A DNA stretch of 64,000 nt, from assembly GCA_024167805.1 (NCBI GenBank), contig CP099988.1, positions 1,124,001 to 1,188,000 of the forward strand, written 5' to 3'. Origin of the DNA: Methanobacterium sp. ERen5 (lineage in GTDB: Archaea > Methanobacteriota > Methanobacteria > Methanobacteriales > Methanobacteriaceae). The translations under genes were made by a program, and so were the position numbers. Of this stretch, positions 31,605 through 41,207 are shown one piece after another (within the stretch, counting starts at the first letter, position 1; every line of letters begins with the position of its first letter). A model generated the notes under the pieces. It did not search any database and had not been told where the DNA came from. It saw nothing but the letters and a program-made list of their open reading frames with translations.

Positions 31605-32813
31605 TTATTTTGCAAGTTCTTTACCAATTTCAAAGCAACGTTCTAGCTCATCTTCAGTAGGCAAGTAGTATATCTCATATTCGTCTTTAACATCAAATCC
31701 ACAGTTTTCAAGGTCATCTTTCAGGATTTTAGGAGCTCCACCTTTACCTCCCATTGAACCGAATGTGGCTGCTTTCCTTTTCAGTCCTGTTCTATCAAAT
31801 TTAAGGCCTCTGAGGTAGTAAACAATGTCCCCCACACTTGGGAATGGTTCATCATAGATGGTTGGAATACCGAATGCTACTGCTTTACTGTCTAGAATAT
31901 CCTTTACAATTTCGCTTCTTTCGTCTTCATGGAGGTAGTATATTTTTACGTCCGCACCTTGACTGATTACTCCTTCAGCTACTGCATGTGCCATTTTCTG
32001 GGTAGATCCATGCATGGTATCGTAGACAATTGTAACCTTGTTCTCCACATTACCTGTTGCCCATTCACTGTAAGCACCTATGACTTTCATTGGATCTGTC
32101 CATATTTGTCCATGGGCAGGAGCTATCATTGTTATTTTTTCCAAGAGTCCGAGTTCAGTTACCTCTTCAAATTTCTTCAATACCAGTTTTGATAGTGGTG
32201 TTATGAGGTTTGCGTAGAATTTTTTGGTTGCATCCATGAGTACGTACTCTGGTATTTCATTATCGTACCTCTGTGGTAAACAAATATGTTGTCCAAATGC
32301 ATCGTTTGAGAATAGTATTCCCTCTTCAGCAAGCAATGTAAACATACTGTCTGGCCAGTGTAACAGTGGTGCCTCTAAAAATGCCAGAGTGGCCCCTCCA
32401 AGATCCAGTGCATCTCCAGTTTTTACTGTGATGAAATTTGCTTCTTTAAGGGAAGGGTAATGGTTTATTAATCCTTCAACTGCAACTTCAGTACAGTATA
32501 TAGGAGCTTCAGGGAACTTTTGATGGATTTCTGTCAATGCTCCACTGTGATCCTTCTCAACATGGTTCTGTACAACCACATCTATCTTCAAGTCACGACC
32601 CTCTTTTTTGAATGCGTCTTCGATCCTGCCCCACATCTGGTAAGATTTTCCATAGTAAGTGTTATCGATCAATGCAACCTTTTCCTTACCAAATACGAGG
32701 TAAGCATTGTAAGTTGTTCCATTCAAGGTGTATCCATGATAAGTCCTAATATCCCAGTCTAAAAAGCCTACCCAATACACTCCTTCCTTCATCTTTACTG
32801 CTTCAGATTTCAT
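31605..32813 (-). CDS. fpaA: F420H2 oxidase (flavodiiron protein FprA/FpaA)
   Basis: Reduces O2 to water with F420H2. The 402-residue protein has an N-terminal metallo-beta-lactamase-like diiron domain, with HxExDH at 84-89 (His84, Glu86, Asp88, His89), further His and Asp near 153 and 171 and APAHG near 230, and a C-terminal flavodoxin domain starting about 258 ([13 protein letters not shown], the FMN loop). First gene of the operon with rlp. Its promoter region is shared with the divergent msvR and carries two clear palindromes. Confidence 0.95.
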   Translation of the reverse strand: MKSEAVKMKEGVYWVGFLDWDIRTYHGYTLNGTTYNAYLVFGKEKVALIDNTYYGKSYQMWGRIEDAFKKEGRDLKIDVVVQNHVEKDHSGALTEIHQKFPEAPIYCTEVAVEGLINHYPSLKEANFITVKTGDALDLGGATLAFLEAPLLHWPDSMFTLLAEEGILFSNDAFGQHICLPQRYDNEIPEYVLMDATKKFYANLITPLSKLVLKKFEEVTELGLLEKITMIAPAHGQIWTDPMKVIGAYSEWATGNVENKVTIVYDTMHGSTQKMAHAVAEGVISQGADVKIYYLHEDERSEIVKDILDSKAVAFGIPTIYDEPFPSVGDIVYYLRGLKFDRTGLKRKAATFGSMGGKGGAPKILKDDLENCGFDVKDEYEIYYLPTEDELERCFEIGKELAK

Positions 32814-32853
32814 ATTTTAAAGCCTCCAAGTTTATTTTTTTAATTCCTATTTT

Positions 32854-32873
32854 GGTTCGCGTTGGCACGAACC
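32854..32873. promoter_or_regulatory. MsvR operator-like palindrome, fpaA-proximal
   Basis: GGTTCG at 32854-32859 and CGAACC at 32868-32873 form a palindrome of the form GTTCG-N8-CGAAC. It lies about 40 bp upstream of the fpaA start and downstream of a minus-strand TATA-like TTTATATA at 32905-32912, consistent with a repressor site. The half-sites resemble the TTCG/CGAA elements known for MsvR. Confidence 0.7.
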
Positions 32874-32918
32874 TTATCCTGTATGGTCTTATGCGAACAA
32901 GTACTATATAAATTTTAC

Positions 32919-32936
32919 GTTCGTGTCGATACGAAC
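32919..32936. promoter_or_regulatory. MsvR operator-like palindrome, msvR-proximal
   Basis: GTTCGT at 32919-32924 and ACGAAC at 32931-32936 repeat the GTTCG-N8-CGAAC arrangement of the first site. It lies 40 bp before msvR, next to a TATA-like ATTATATAG at 32938-32946, which suits autoregulation. Confidence 0.7.
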
Positions 32937-32976
32937 CATTATATAGTTGTTTCAACAAGAAATTAATTGTGAATAA

Positions 32977-33735
32977 ATGATGACCAACAAAGATGCAGGC
33001 ACACTGAACCAGATAAAAATTTTTGGAACAAAAAATGGGTTAAATATTGTTAACAGCCCAATAAAGTCCAAAATTCTAGAAATATTAGAAGAAAATGAGA
33101 GAAGTGGTGCTGAAGTTGTGAAGTTAACTGGAAAATCAAAGGCAACAATATCTGCCCACCTAAATGATCTGGTTGAAATGGGAATCATAGAATCTAAACC
33201 CAACCCAAAGGATGGTAGGAGTAAAATATTCTTCATCAAGTCCAGTTATCTCGGTGATCTTACAAGAAAAAATGATTTCAATAAAGAGCTGGATGATTAC
33301 ATCACAGAGGGAGTTGTAAATTCTGAGGATCCATTTGCATTCTTCAGGTTTGTTTTCCGAACATTTAGGGTGGCTTTAATAGAAGAAGGAGTTAATATCG
33401 ATCCAATTTTACATAACGCCGGAATTAAGGTCGGTGAAACCTTTTACAATAATCTTAAAGACTCACAAACAGATAGTTTCATAGATAATATTGCAGATTT
33501 CTGGCAGAAAAATAAACTTGGAAAAATTAAGACAGAAACTCTTGAACCATTAACCTTGAAGGCTTATGACTGCTTTGAATGCGAAGATTTACCTAAGATA
33601 GGAAGATCAGCTTGTACATTTGATTCTGGAATTCTTGAAGCCATATTTTCTGCACATTTCGGTCACAAGGTAGATGTTGAAGAGATAAAATGTTTTGCAA
33701 AGGGAGATGATTATTGCTCCTTCGTTGTCAAATAA
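32977..33735 (+). CDS. msvR: MsvR-type redox-sensing transcription regulator
   Basis: A 252-residue protein with an N-terminal ArsR-like winged helix (about 25-85; SGAEVVKLTGKSKATISAHL) and a C-terminal V4R domain (about 170-252) carrying the cysteines CFECEDLP, SACTF and CFAKGDDYCSFVV. This architecture and its place divergent from fpaA match MsvR, the methanogen-specific regulator that represses the fpaA operon and its own gene until oxidised. Cysteines in the V4R domain are the likely sensor. Start ATG 32977 (an ATG overlapping at 32980 is equally possible). Confidence 0.88.
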   Translation: MMTNKDAGTLNQIKIFGTKNGLNIVNSPIKSKILEILEENERSGAEVVKLTGKSKATISAHLNDLVEMGIIESKPNPKDGRSKIFFIKSSYLGDLTRKNDFNKELDDYITEGVVNSEDPFAFFRFVFRTFRVALIEEGVNIDPILHNAGIKVGETFYNNLKDSQTDSFIDNIADFWQKNKLGKIKTETLEPLTLKAYDCFECEDLPKIGRSACTFDSGILEAIFSAHFGHKVDVEEIKCFAKGDDYCSFVVK

Positions 33736-33742
33736 GCCCAGA

Positions 33743-34456
33743 TTAGTCTTTTTTATCGGGGCTAAACTTGACTAATGTGGTTGTTAAGTATTTTTTATCC
33801 TTCGAAAAGCCTTTAAATATATTTTCATCAGGCATAGTGCAATTCTGTACCGAAAAGATTGTTTTTTCCCTTTCATCAGCTTGAATAATCCTTTCAAGAT
33901 CTTCAGAATGTCTTGAAGTCTTCATGATCACGAAAGTGTCAGCATGGGGCAATATTTTTTCTAGTCTGTCATCAACTTTGGGCACAACAACAAGAATTTC
34001 ATCCTTCTCAACCAAAGATATTCCTGATGCAGCTGCACATCCCGTAAACGAAGTTATTCCTGGCACTACTTCAATTTCAAATCCTAACTTAGAAATTCTA
34101 TCTGCTACGTAGGCGAAGGTGCTGAATATGGTTGGATCTCCAAGGGTAATGAATGCTACATTCAGACCTTTTTCAAGCCTTCTTTCAATACGATCTGCAG
34201 CATGATCCCAATAAAGATTTAACTCTGATTTATCCTCTATCATTGGAAAAAGAGGATCTACTATTTCATATTCATCTTCACGTTCATCTAAAACCGGTTG
34301 AATTATTGTGAGTGCGATACTGGGTTTAGATTCTGCAGATCTAGGAGAACATATGACGTCCACATTTTTTAGTAGTTTAGTTGCCTTTATAGTTAATAAT
34401 TCGGTGTCTCCAGGACCAACACCTATACCATACAGTTTTCCTTTTTTCATAAACAT
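33743..34456 (-). CDS. cbiL: Cobalt-precorrin-2 C20-methyltransferase
   Basis: SAM-dependent methylase of the anaerobic corrin ring pathway (CobI/CbiL). The 237 residues show the tetrapyrrole methylase fold: LYGIGVGPGDTELLTIKA at 8-25, FITLGDPTIFSTF near 100 (typical of C20 methylases) and VVPGITSFTGCAAASG near 130. The stop lies 7 bp from the msvR stop, in a convergent arrangement. Other corrin genes in the window (cbiH, cbiG, cbiB) lie 15-20 kb away, so the pathway is scattered here. Corrinoids serve the methyltransferase Mtr. Confidence 0.92.
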   Translation of the reverse strand: MFMKKGKLYGIGVGPGDTELLTIKATKLLKNVDVICSPRSAESKPSIALTIIQPVLDEREDEYEIVDPLFPMIEDKSELNLYWDHAADRIERRLEKGLNVAFITLGDPTIFSTFAYVADRISKLGFEIEVVPGITSFTGCAAASGISLVEKDEILVVVPKVDDRLEKILPHADTFVIMKTSRHSEDLERIIQADEREKTIFSVQNCTMPDENIFKGFSKDKKYLTTTLVKFSPDKKD

Positions 34457-34651
34457 CCCATCTTATTTATCAGTCCATAGAGAATTCTTTGGTTAATTAA
34501 TTCATGGCAAAAATATTTCAGAATAAATCTATTTACTAGTCCATAAATTTAATAGAAGTTTGGTTGGAACCTTTTTTAAAGGTTTGTTTTTTTAAGTCTT
34601 TTTATCAATTAGGTTTCCTTTTTATATCATCATTGATAAATAATAATCTCT

Positions 34652-36391
34652 ATGGAAAGTGGATTCTTCTGTGAAAAGTGTGGAATGATAAAGTCAAGGT
34701 GCATCTGTAGTAATAACAGCAAGCCAGGCCCAGTTCTTAAGAAAATATCAAAACAAGCTGTTTCTAATATCAAAAATAGATATCCTGATGTTGATGAAGA
34801 TATTATAGAAAATTTTCCCTTCTCCGAGCCTAGAAGAGGCCAGTTTGAGATAATTTCCAGGATTAAAGAGGCTATTGAAAATGGTTATCGTTACATAATT
34901 CTTGAAGCAGGAACTGGTACTGGGAAATCTGCAATTGCAACTACCCTAGCCAATATCTACAACCCCGCCTACATAATGACCATGACCAAACAGCTTCAAT
35001 CACAATACGCTGGTGAATTTGGCTTTCCTATGGTTAAAGGAAGGGGAAATTTCACCTGTCGAGAATCAGATTTTGATGATAGGTGTGATTCCGGAACTTG
35101 TCAAACAGTTCCAAACTCACATAATTTTGCATGTGACTTTGGCGTAACTAAATCACCATTCGAAGAGGGTATGTTCGCATTCAACGATGCTTACGGTGCA
35201 CCACTTTATTTCAGAACCAATGAGAGGTGTAACTATTGGAATCAGAAGGCAAGAGCTGTAGAAAGTGATATTACACTCATGAATTATGATTACGCACTTT
35301 TAGAACTTGCCTATGTTCAGCACTTTGGTAAAAGATCGTTGATGATCCTTGATGAAGCCCACAACATAGAAGACAAACTCATGCGCAGGATGGAAGTCAA
35401 TTTATCCAACAAAATGCTCGAAAAAGACATTAAGAAGAGCATTCCTAGAAATATGATGAGCTACCATGATCCTAAGGAATGGACCCTGTTTCTTCAGTCT
35501 ATCTATCAAGATTACAAGGATATCAGCGTCACAAAACTTCCAAAAAATAAGGCAGACCGGATAAACAGGACCAAACTCCGGTTGAGCGAACTCCTGAGTA
35601 ACATGGAGCATCATCCTGAAAATTGGGTTGTTGATGCTGAAAGTGGTGGAATGAGCTTTAAGCCATTGAAAATTGACATATATGCCAATGAAAGACTGTT
35701 CAAATACGCTGATGTTTGTTTGTTCATGAGTGCAACCATCCTTGATCAGGAATTGTTCTGCAAATGGTTGGGCATAAATCCAGAAGAAGTGTATTACTTG
35801 AGCATTAAAAGTGCATTTCCAGCATCAGAAAGGCCTGTGCATTTAAAAACAGTGGGGCCCATGTCTCAGCGAGCAATAAAGAGAACCGCCCCAAAAACCA
35901 TTCCAATTCTTGAACAAATTATTGAACATCATAAATATGAAAAAGGCCTCATACACACACACAACTACAAGTGCCAACAGTACATCATGAAAAAAATCAA
36001 GGACAACAGATTACTTGATCATAAAAGTACCGATAGGGAATATAAATTAAGGCTTTTTGAAAAAAGTAAGGATCCTTTGGTGCTGGTGAGTCCTTCCATG
36101 AGCGAAGGTGTTGATCTGCCCTATGAGAAATGTCAATTCCAAGTTATTTATAAGATACCCTTCCCTTACCTGGGAGATCAGCAAATTAAAAACAGGAAGG
36201 ATAAAGATCCTAAATGGTATGCATACAAAACTGTTATGACGTTAATCCAGGCATATGGAAGGGGAATGCGTGCTGAAGATGATTACTGTGAAACTTACAT
36301 CTTGGATGGAAATATTAAAATGTTGTTCAACAACAGGATGTACAAATCATTGGTTCCTGAATTTTTCAACGAAGCCGTTGTGAAGGATTGA
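34652..36391 (+). CDS. DinG/XPD-like superfamily 2 DNA helicase
   Basis: A 579-residue helicase of the Rad3/XPD/DinG group. Walker A is GTGTGKSA near residue 90, the DEAH box is LDEAHNIED near 233, motif VI is [12 protein letters not shown] near 535. Between motifs I and II several cysteines (in [24 protein letters not shown]) could hold a 4Fe-4S cluster as in XPD. The N-terminus has a short zinc-ribbon-like CEKCG...CIC. Probably a 5'-3' DNA helicase in repair. No ribosome site of the GGTG type is obvious; ATG 34652 gives the natural N-terminus. Confidence 0.82.
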   Translation: MESGFFCEKCGMIKSRCICSNNSKPGPVLKKISKQAVSNIKNRYPDVDEDIIENFPFSEPRRGQFEIISRIKEAIENGYRYIILEAGTGTGKSAIATTLANIYNPAYIMTMTKQLQSQYAGEFGFPMVKGRGNFTCRESDFDDRCDSGTCQTVPNSHNFACDFGVTKSPFEEGMFAFNDAYGAPLYFRTNERCNYWNQKARAVESDITLMNYDYALLELAYVQHFGKRSLMILDEAHNIEDKLMRRMEVNLSNKMLEKDIKKSIPRNMMSYHDPKEWTLFLQSIYQDYKDISVTKLPKNKADRINRTKLRLSELLSNMEHHPENWVVDAESGGMSFKPLKIDIYANERLFKYADVCLFMSATILDQELFCKWLGINPEEVYYLSIKSAFPASERPVHLKTVGPMSQRAIKRTAPKTIPILEQIIEHHKYEKGLIHTHNYKCQQYIMKKIKDNRLLDHKSTDREYKLRLFEKSKDPLVLVSPSMSEGVDLPYEKCQFQVIYKIPFPYLGDQQIKNRKDKDPKWYAYKTVMTLIQAYGRGMRAEDDYCETYILDGNIKMLFNNRMYKSLVPEFFNEAVVKD

Positions 36392-36418
36392 TGAATTAAA
36401 AAATAAGATTGTTTAGGG

Positions 36419-37144
36419 TTAATCTCTGTTTTTATCCCATTTTTTTCGCCATTCTTCCATCTGATCCGTTGTGAGCCAGTGGCTTCCATCACAAAATGGT
36501 TTATTTTCTGATTTTCCACATTGACATAGGGTTATCCTGTTTCTAATTTCGTATTCGTGACCGTCGTACGATTCCACTGGAATGCCTCCCCTCACCCAAA
36601 TGGGTCCTTCACATTTTTTAAGTGGATCGTGTATCATTACTATTGACTGTTCAAATTCAGGTTCAAGAGCTTCGCCAGTTTCATTATCCCATACCACCAG
36701 TCGTCCTGAAGGGCAGTTATGCCCCTCATCAATGGCAAGTTTTTTTGATTCAGGGTCGTCGGATTTGGCAACAAGCTCCCTTATTCCGCCACTACGTTGA
36801 CAGAAGCGGGAATGATCACACAATGGCCATACATCTGTTAAAGTCAGTTCTGGACCAGTTGTTTCAACAGCTTCAGACATGTATGGTATTCTACTTGCAG
36901 TTTCTGTGCCATCAAATCCTGTTTTAATATGAGTACCATCACAAAATGGTTTATTTTTTGATTTTCCACATCTACATAGGGAATAAGATTCTTTATTAGG
37001 ATATTCTACTTCCAATGTCCATTTATAAGAATTACCCTCCTCATCTACACCAATACCCTTTTTTAGTAGTGGAACTCCACCAGAAACTATGTATGGTCCG
37101 TCTTTAATTATTCTAATCCTTGGTTCTTTCTTGTTTTCGCTCAT
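36419..37144 (-). CDS. CDGSH iron-sulfur domain protein (two CDGSH domains)
   Basis: A 241-residue protein with two CDGSH 2Fe-2S motifs, CRCGKSKNKPFCDGTH near residue 58 and CQCGKSENKPFCDGSH near 207, flanking a middle segment with LCDHSRFCQRSG and DEGHNCPSGRL, the pattern of a Fer4_19/DUF1271-type mono-cluster domain. CDGSH proteins bind redox-active 2Fe-2S clusters with three Cys and one His. Role here is probably redox or cluster transfer. The gene is convergent with the helicase gene. Confidence 0.88.
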   Translation of the reverse strand: MSENKKEPRIRIIKDGPYIVSGGVPLLKKGIGVDEEGNSYKWTLEVEYPNKESYSLCRCGKSKNKPFCDGTHIKTGFDGTETASRIPYMSEAVETTGPELTLTDVWPLCDHSRFCQRSGGIRELVAKSDDPESKKLAIDEGHNCPSGRLVVWDNETGEALEPEFEQSIVMIHDPLKKCEGPIWVRGGIPVESYDGHEYEIRNRITLCQCGKSENKPFCDGSHWLTTDQMEEWRKKWDKNRD

Positions 37145-37165
37145 GAAATTTCCCCATTAGATGAT

Positions 37166-37954
37166 TTAAATACTGAATTCATATGCCCCCATGCCTAAAT
37201 CTCCCCAGTACCAACTATCATGGATTAATTTACCAGTGGCACCATCTCCTGCAGCACCCATGGCTGTTAACAATGGCATGAAATGATCCGGATATGGGTG
37301 TGCCCGTTCTGAGTAGGGAGATCTGTCCCTGTAAGATATCAAAGATTCCGTATCCCCAGTAGTGACTACACTCTTAAGCCATTCATTGAATTCAACAGCC
37401 CAATCATCTGTAAAAGCATCTGGATGAAGGGAAGCATACCCCAATGGATGCACGGCACCGCCACTACCTACTATCAACACCCTTTCTTCGGTTAAAGGTT
37501 CTAATGCTCGACCAAGTTTTAGGTGTTGTTTTGGATCAAGACTGTGCTGGATTGAAAGTTGAATAATAGGCACATTCCGGTCTGGGTACATGAGCAACAT
37601 AGGTATCCATGCCCCATGATCAAGTCCTCGTGTAAAATCTAAATCACATGAAATTCCTGCATCTTTTATGAGGTTCTGTGTGTGTTTAGCCAGTTCGGGT
37701 GAACCCTCTGATTGATACTCAACTTGGTAAAGTTCCGGTGCAAATCCATAAAAATCGTGTATTGTCTCGTTTACCTCAACAACATTTAAAACTGGCTTAA
37801 TAGTTTCCCAATGAGCAGATATACATAGAATTGCATCAAAATTCCCATATTTACTCCCTAAATTAGATAAAAAAGTTCTTGCAGGAACATCTTCAAAGGG
37901 CAATGTGGGAGCGCCATGTGAGACAAAAATCGTTGCTAACTTTTGTTTAACCAA
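37166..37954 (-). CDS. DODA-type extradiol dioxygenase-like protein
   Basis: A 262-residue metalloprotein of the LigB/YgiD (4,5-DOPA dioxygenase extradiol-like) family. Metal-binding histidines sit in VSHGAPTLPFED (near 10), ISAHWE (near 50), GLDHGAWIP (near 110) and GGAVHPLG. I chose the TTG at 37954, with AGGTGA just upstream, over an ATG nine codons earlier. The natural substrate in a methanogen is unclear since such enzymes are oxygen-dependent; other members of the superfamily do non-oxygenase chemistry. Confidence 0.82.
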   Translation of the reverse strand: MVKQKLATIFVSHGAPTLPFEDVPARTFLSNLGSKYGNFDAILCISAHWETIKPVLNVVEVNETIHDFYGFAPELYQVEYQSEGSPELAKHTQNLIKDAGISCDLDFTRGLDHGAWIPMLLMYPDRNVPIIQLSIQHSLDPKQHLKLGRALEPLTEERVLIVGSGGAVHPLGYASLHPDAFTDDWAVEFNEWLKSVVTTGDTESLISYRDRSPYSERAHPYPDHFMPLLTAMGAAGDGATGKLIHDSWYWGDLGMGAYEFSI

Positions 37955-38113
37955 GAGTTCACCTCGAACATTTAGAATCAACCCATATACCGAGTATATT
38001 GCACAAATTTAGCCCAATAGTAAGGCAGAAATAATGTTAATATTCACCCCAGAGAATTTATATTTTGGGATATATTGAAGATGCAAATATAAAATAAGAA
38101 GAGTTATTATTAG

Positions 38114-38188
<75 letters not shown>

Positions 38189-38383
38189 ATAATTTGATAA
38201 ATATACTGAGTTCAAATGAAAGTTGTGTGAATTCAACTCATTTCAAAGTAACATCGAACTATTTGATCCTAATCCTTAAAAATGGTTACGTATTATACAA
38301 GTATTGTAGTTCATTTTGATCACATTTTTTGAATAGTTGACAGTTGAATAAATTAATCATGGATACAAATAAACGAGGTAAAC

Positions 38384-39208
38384 ATGCTTGCCAAAAGAAT
38401 CATTCCCTGTTTGGATTGCGATTTAAATGTGCCCCATGGAAGGGTTGTTAAAGGTGTGGAGTTTAAGGAGATCAGATATGCAGGAGATCCAGTAGAACTT
38501 GCCACACGTTACTACGAAGATGGAGCGGATGAAATTGTATTTTTAGATATAACCGCATCCCATGAAAGAAGAGAAACTATGGCAGATGTTATTAAAGCAA
38601 CAACAGAAAATGTTTTTGTGCCCATATGCGTTGGTGGAGGGATAAGAAAGCCTGATGATTATGTTAATATGTTAAGGGCGGGCGCAGATAAATGTTCAAC
38701 CAACACAGCAGCTATACACAATCCAGATCTTATTAACGAAGCCTCTAAAATTGTAGGATCACAAGCCTGCGTCATAGGGATCGATGCAAAACGTAGATAT
38801 GTATCTGATCCATCAGAAAAGCCTGAAAAAATAGTTGTAGAAACCAAAAAGGGATACTGCTGGTTTGACTGCAGCATATATGGTGGTAGAGAATTTACGG
38901 GAATAGATGCAATAGCTTGGGCCATTGAATGTCAAGAACGTGGCGCTGGTGAAATTCTGCTCACAAGTATGGATAGGGATGGAACAAAGGATGGTTACGA
39001 TCTTGAATTAACCAGAACCATGAGCGAAAATCTGGACATACCCGTGATAGCGTCGGGCGGTGTGGGAAATCCCCAGCATATCTATGAAGCATTTGAAATA
39101 GGAAAGGCAGATGCGGCATTAGCTGCCAGTATTTTTCATTTCAATGAGTACCCGGTTCCAGAGGTTAAAAAATATCTGGTGGACAAGGGAATTCCTGTCC
39201 GAAAATAG
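38384..39208 (+). CDS. hisF: Imidazole glycerol phosphate synthase cyclase subunit
   Basis: Joins with HisH to turn PRFAR and glutamine-derived ammonia into imidazole glycerol phosphate and AICAR. The 274-residue TIM-barrel has [15 protein letters not shown] with the catalytic Asp11, FLDITAS near 50, [10 protein letters not shown] near 85, and the second catalytic aspartate in [15 protein letters not shown] near 190. HisH is not adjacent. ATG 38384 has GAGGT eight bases upstream. It is convergent with the isochorismatase gene. Confidence 0.97.
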   Translation: MLAKRIIPCLDCDLNVPHGRVVKGVEFKEIRYAGDPVELATRYYEDGADEIVFLDITASHERRETMADVIKATTENVFVPICVGGGIRKPDDYVNMLRAGADKCSTNTAAIHNPDLINEASKIVGSQACVIGIDAKRRYVSDPSEKPEKIVVETKKGYCWFDCSIYGGREFTGIDAIAWAIECQERGAGEILLTSMDRDGTKDGYDLELTRTMSENLDIPVIASGGVGNPQHIYEAFEIGKADAALAASIFHFNEYPVPEVKKYLVDKGIPVRK

Positions 39209-39212
39209 GGAG

Positions 39213-39815
39213 TTATTGAAGACCAATCATGGCCCCATACTTGGAATATACCTCTTTTACAAGTTCAGAAGCCTTAGGATTATCCCAATCATGCATCCAT
39301 TCAGAAACAAGCGATTCCAAGGTTATTGGAATGACTCCCGCTTGGATCATTCTTTTTATCCCATACTCATGGGCAGGTTTTGATGAATCGCCTCCAGCAT
39401 CCATTAGCCCATAAACTTCATAACCTTCTTTAATTCCATGAAGTGCTGTGTAAGCGAAACACATGCTTGTCCAAAGACCTGAAACCACTAACTTTTTCCT
39501 TCCAGTATTCTTCACAGCATTAAATGTGTCATCATCCTCAAATGCGTCAAAACTCTTGATTTTTCGTGCAAATACTTTCTGATCCGGAAAAATTTCTGTT
39601 ATTTCTGGGAATACCTCACCATTTCCTTGAGGATTAATAGATGACAAAACCACGGGAATGTTCAATATACTTGCAGCCTTTGAAGCGTATAAAACTGCAG
39701 CCCTAATGATTGTTTTGTTGCTCGAAGCAACACTCTTAATCATGGTAGGTTGATAATCTACCAAAAGTAGCACGCTGTTATCGGCAGTTAAAAGCTCCAA
39801 TTTTCCATCAATCAT
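39213..39815 (-). CDS. Isochorismatase-family cysteine hydrolase
   Basis: A 200-residue member of the isochorismatase/YcaC-like hydrolases. The catalytic triad is suggested by Asp in LLVDYQPTM (near residue 20), a lysine near 85 (KVFARKI) and the cysteine in SGLWTSMCFAYTA (near 118). The substrate is likely an amide or nicotinamide-like compound but cannot be told. The stop is 4 bp from the hisF stop; the two genes converge. Confidence 0.85.
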   Translation of the reverse strand: MIDGKLELLTADNSVLLLVDYQPTMIKSVASSNKTIIRAAVLYASKAASILNIPVVLSSINPQGNGEVFPEITEIFPDQKVFARKIKSFDAFEDDDTFNAVKNTGRKKLVVSGLWTSMCFAYTALHGIKEGYEVYGLMDAGGDSSKPAHEYGIKRMIQAGVIPITLESLVSEWMHDWDNPKASELVKEVYSKYGAMIGLQ

Positions 39816-39972
39816 TTTTTTCCTCCTTAGATGTTCGATGTACTATATTTGTAAATTGAATTTAATATAATTTTATCCGACCATTAAAGCCATAAATAGT
39901 GTTTAAACTATTTTAACAAATTTTTATCCCTAATGAAAAAATATAATTGGTCTAAATACTAAATTTTATATT

Positions 39973-40533
39973 ATGAAAACCCGATGTTCTTGGGTTAATG
40001 ATGACCCTATGATGAAATGTTACCATGATACTGAATGGGGAGTTCCAGTTCATGATGACAGAAAATTGTTTGAATTTTTAATTTTAGAAGGGGCACAAGC
40101 AGGATTAAGCTGGAAAAGTATACTCAGTAGGCGTGAAAATTACAAAAAAGCCTTCGATAATTTTGAACCTCAAATAGTAGCCAACTACAATGAGTCTAAG
40201 TTGAAGGAACTCAAAGAGGATCGTGGCATAATCCGGAACAAATTAAAAATTAAGTCTGCAGTAACCAATGCATTGGCAGTCCTTGATATACAGGAGGAAT
40301 TTGGTAGTTTAGATACGTACTTATGGCAATTTGTTGGCAGAGTAACCATTCAAAACCACTGGAAAAACGTGAATGAATTACCTGCAACAACAATTGAATC
40401 TGAAAACATGAGCAGAGATTTGAAAAAGAGAGGATTTAAATTTGTAGGTCCCACCATTTGTTACTCTTTCATGCAGGCTGTGGGTATGGTTAACGATCAC
40501 ACAGTAGATTGTTTCAGATATAAGGATTTATAG
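39973..40533 (+). CDS. tag: 3-methyladenine DNA glycosylase I
   Basis: Excises 3-methyladenine from alkylated DNA to start base excision repair. The 186-residue protein has the zinc and substrate motifs of the Tag family: CSWVNDDPMMKCYHDTEWGVP at the N-terminus (Cys5, His18) and NDHTVDCFRY at the C-terminus. The ILSRRENYKKAFDNFEP block matches the family. First of three DNA glycosylase genes in this strand run; the MPG gene starts 17 bp downstream. Confidence 0.93.
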   Translation: MKTRCSWVNDDPMMKCYHDTEWGVPVHDDRKLFEFLILEGAQAGLSWKSILSRRENYKKAFDNFEPQIVANYNESKLKELKEDRGIIRNKLKIKSAVTNALAVLDIQEEFGSLDTYLWQFVGRVTIQNHWKNVNELPATTIESENMSRDLKKRGFKFVGPTICYSFMQAVGMVNDHTVDCFRYKDL

Positions 40534-40550
40534 GTTAATGGAAAATTTTA

Positions 40551-41159
40551 ATGAAACTCAAGGAAACTTTTTATCTAAAACCCACATTAACAATTGCTAA
40601 AGATCTTATTGGATGTGTTTTAGTTCGTAAAGATTCTGATGGAATAACCAGCGGAAAAATAGTGGAAACAGAAGCGTACATGGGTTTTGAGGATAAAGGA
40701 TCGCATTCCTATAACAAGCGGCACACTCCATCAATGGATCCCCTTTATAAATCCGGAGGACATGGTTACATATTCCCAATTTACGGAATTGGATACTGTT
40801 TCAATGTTGTCACCGAAGCAGTAAATGTGCCCCGGGCAGTTTTGATCCGAGCTCTCGAACCTGTGGAAGGAAAACATCTCATGGTCAAACGAAGACATTT
40901 TTCTCGTATTAAGTCTTCAAACCTCAAAAATTTGACAAACGGCCCAGTAAAATTATGTCAAGCCATGAATATAAATGCAACAATTAACGGGATTAATCTT
41001 TGTGGAGATGAACTTCATATTTTGAAGGGGCCAAAGTTTAAGTCCAATGAAAAAATTTTAACTTCTGAGAGGATAAATATAGATTATGCTGAAGATGATA
41101 AATTTAAACCTTGGAGATTTATTTTAGATGGAAATAAATTTTTGAGTAGGTCAAATTAA
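40551..41159 (+). CDS. 3-methyladenine DNA glycosylase II (MPG/AAG type)
   Basis: A 202-residue alkyladenine DNA glycosylase of the MPG family (unrelated fold to Tag). It shows GKIVETEAYMGFEDKGSH with the catalytic glutamate near residue 40, the GYIFPIYGIGYCFNVV block near 75, PRAVLIRALEP near 95 and NGPVKLCQAMNI near 128. It removes alkylated and deaminated purines. Its place directly after tag suggests a shared transcript for alkylation repair. Confidence 0.93.
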   Translation: MKLKETFYLKPTLTIAKDLIGCVLVRKDSDGITSGKIVETEAYMGFEDKGSHSYNKRHTPSMDPLYKSGGHGYIFPIYGIGYCFNVVTEAVNVPRAVLIRALEPVEGKHLMVKRRHFSRIKSSNLKNLTNGPVKLCQAMNINATINGINLCGDELHILKGPKFKSNEKILTSERINIDYAEDDKFKPWRFILDGNKFLSRSN

Positions 41160-41207
41160 TTTCAGTTAAATTATTCAAAGCATTTAAGAAAAAGGAGTCA
41201 GATCAAC

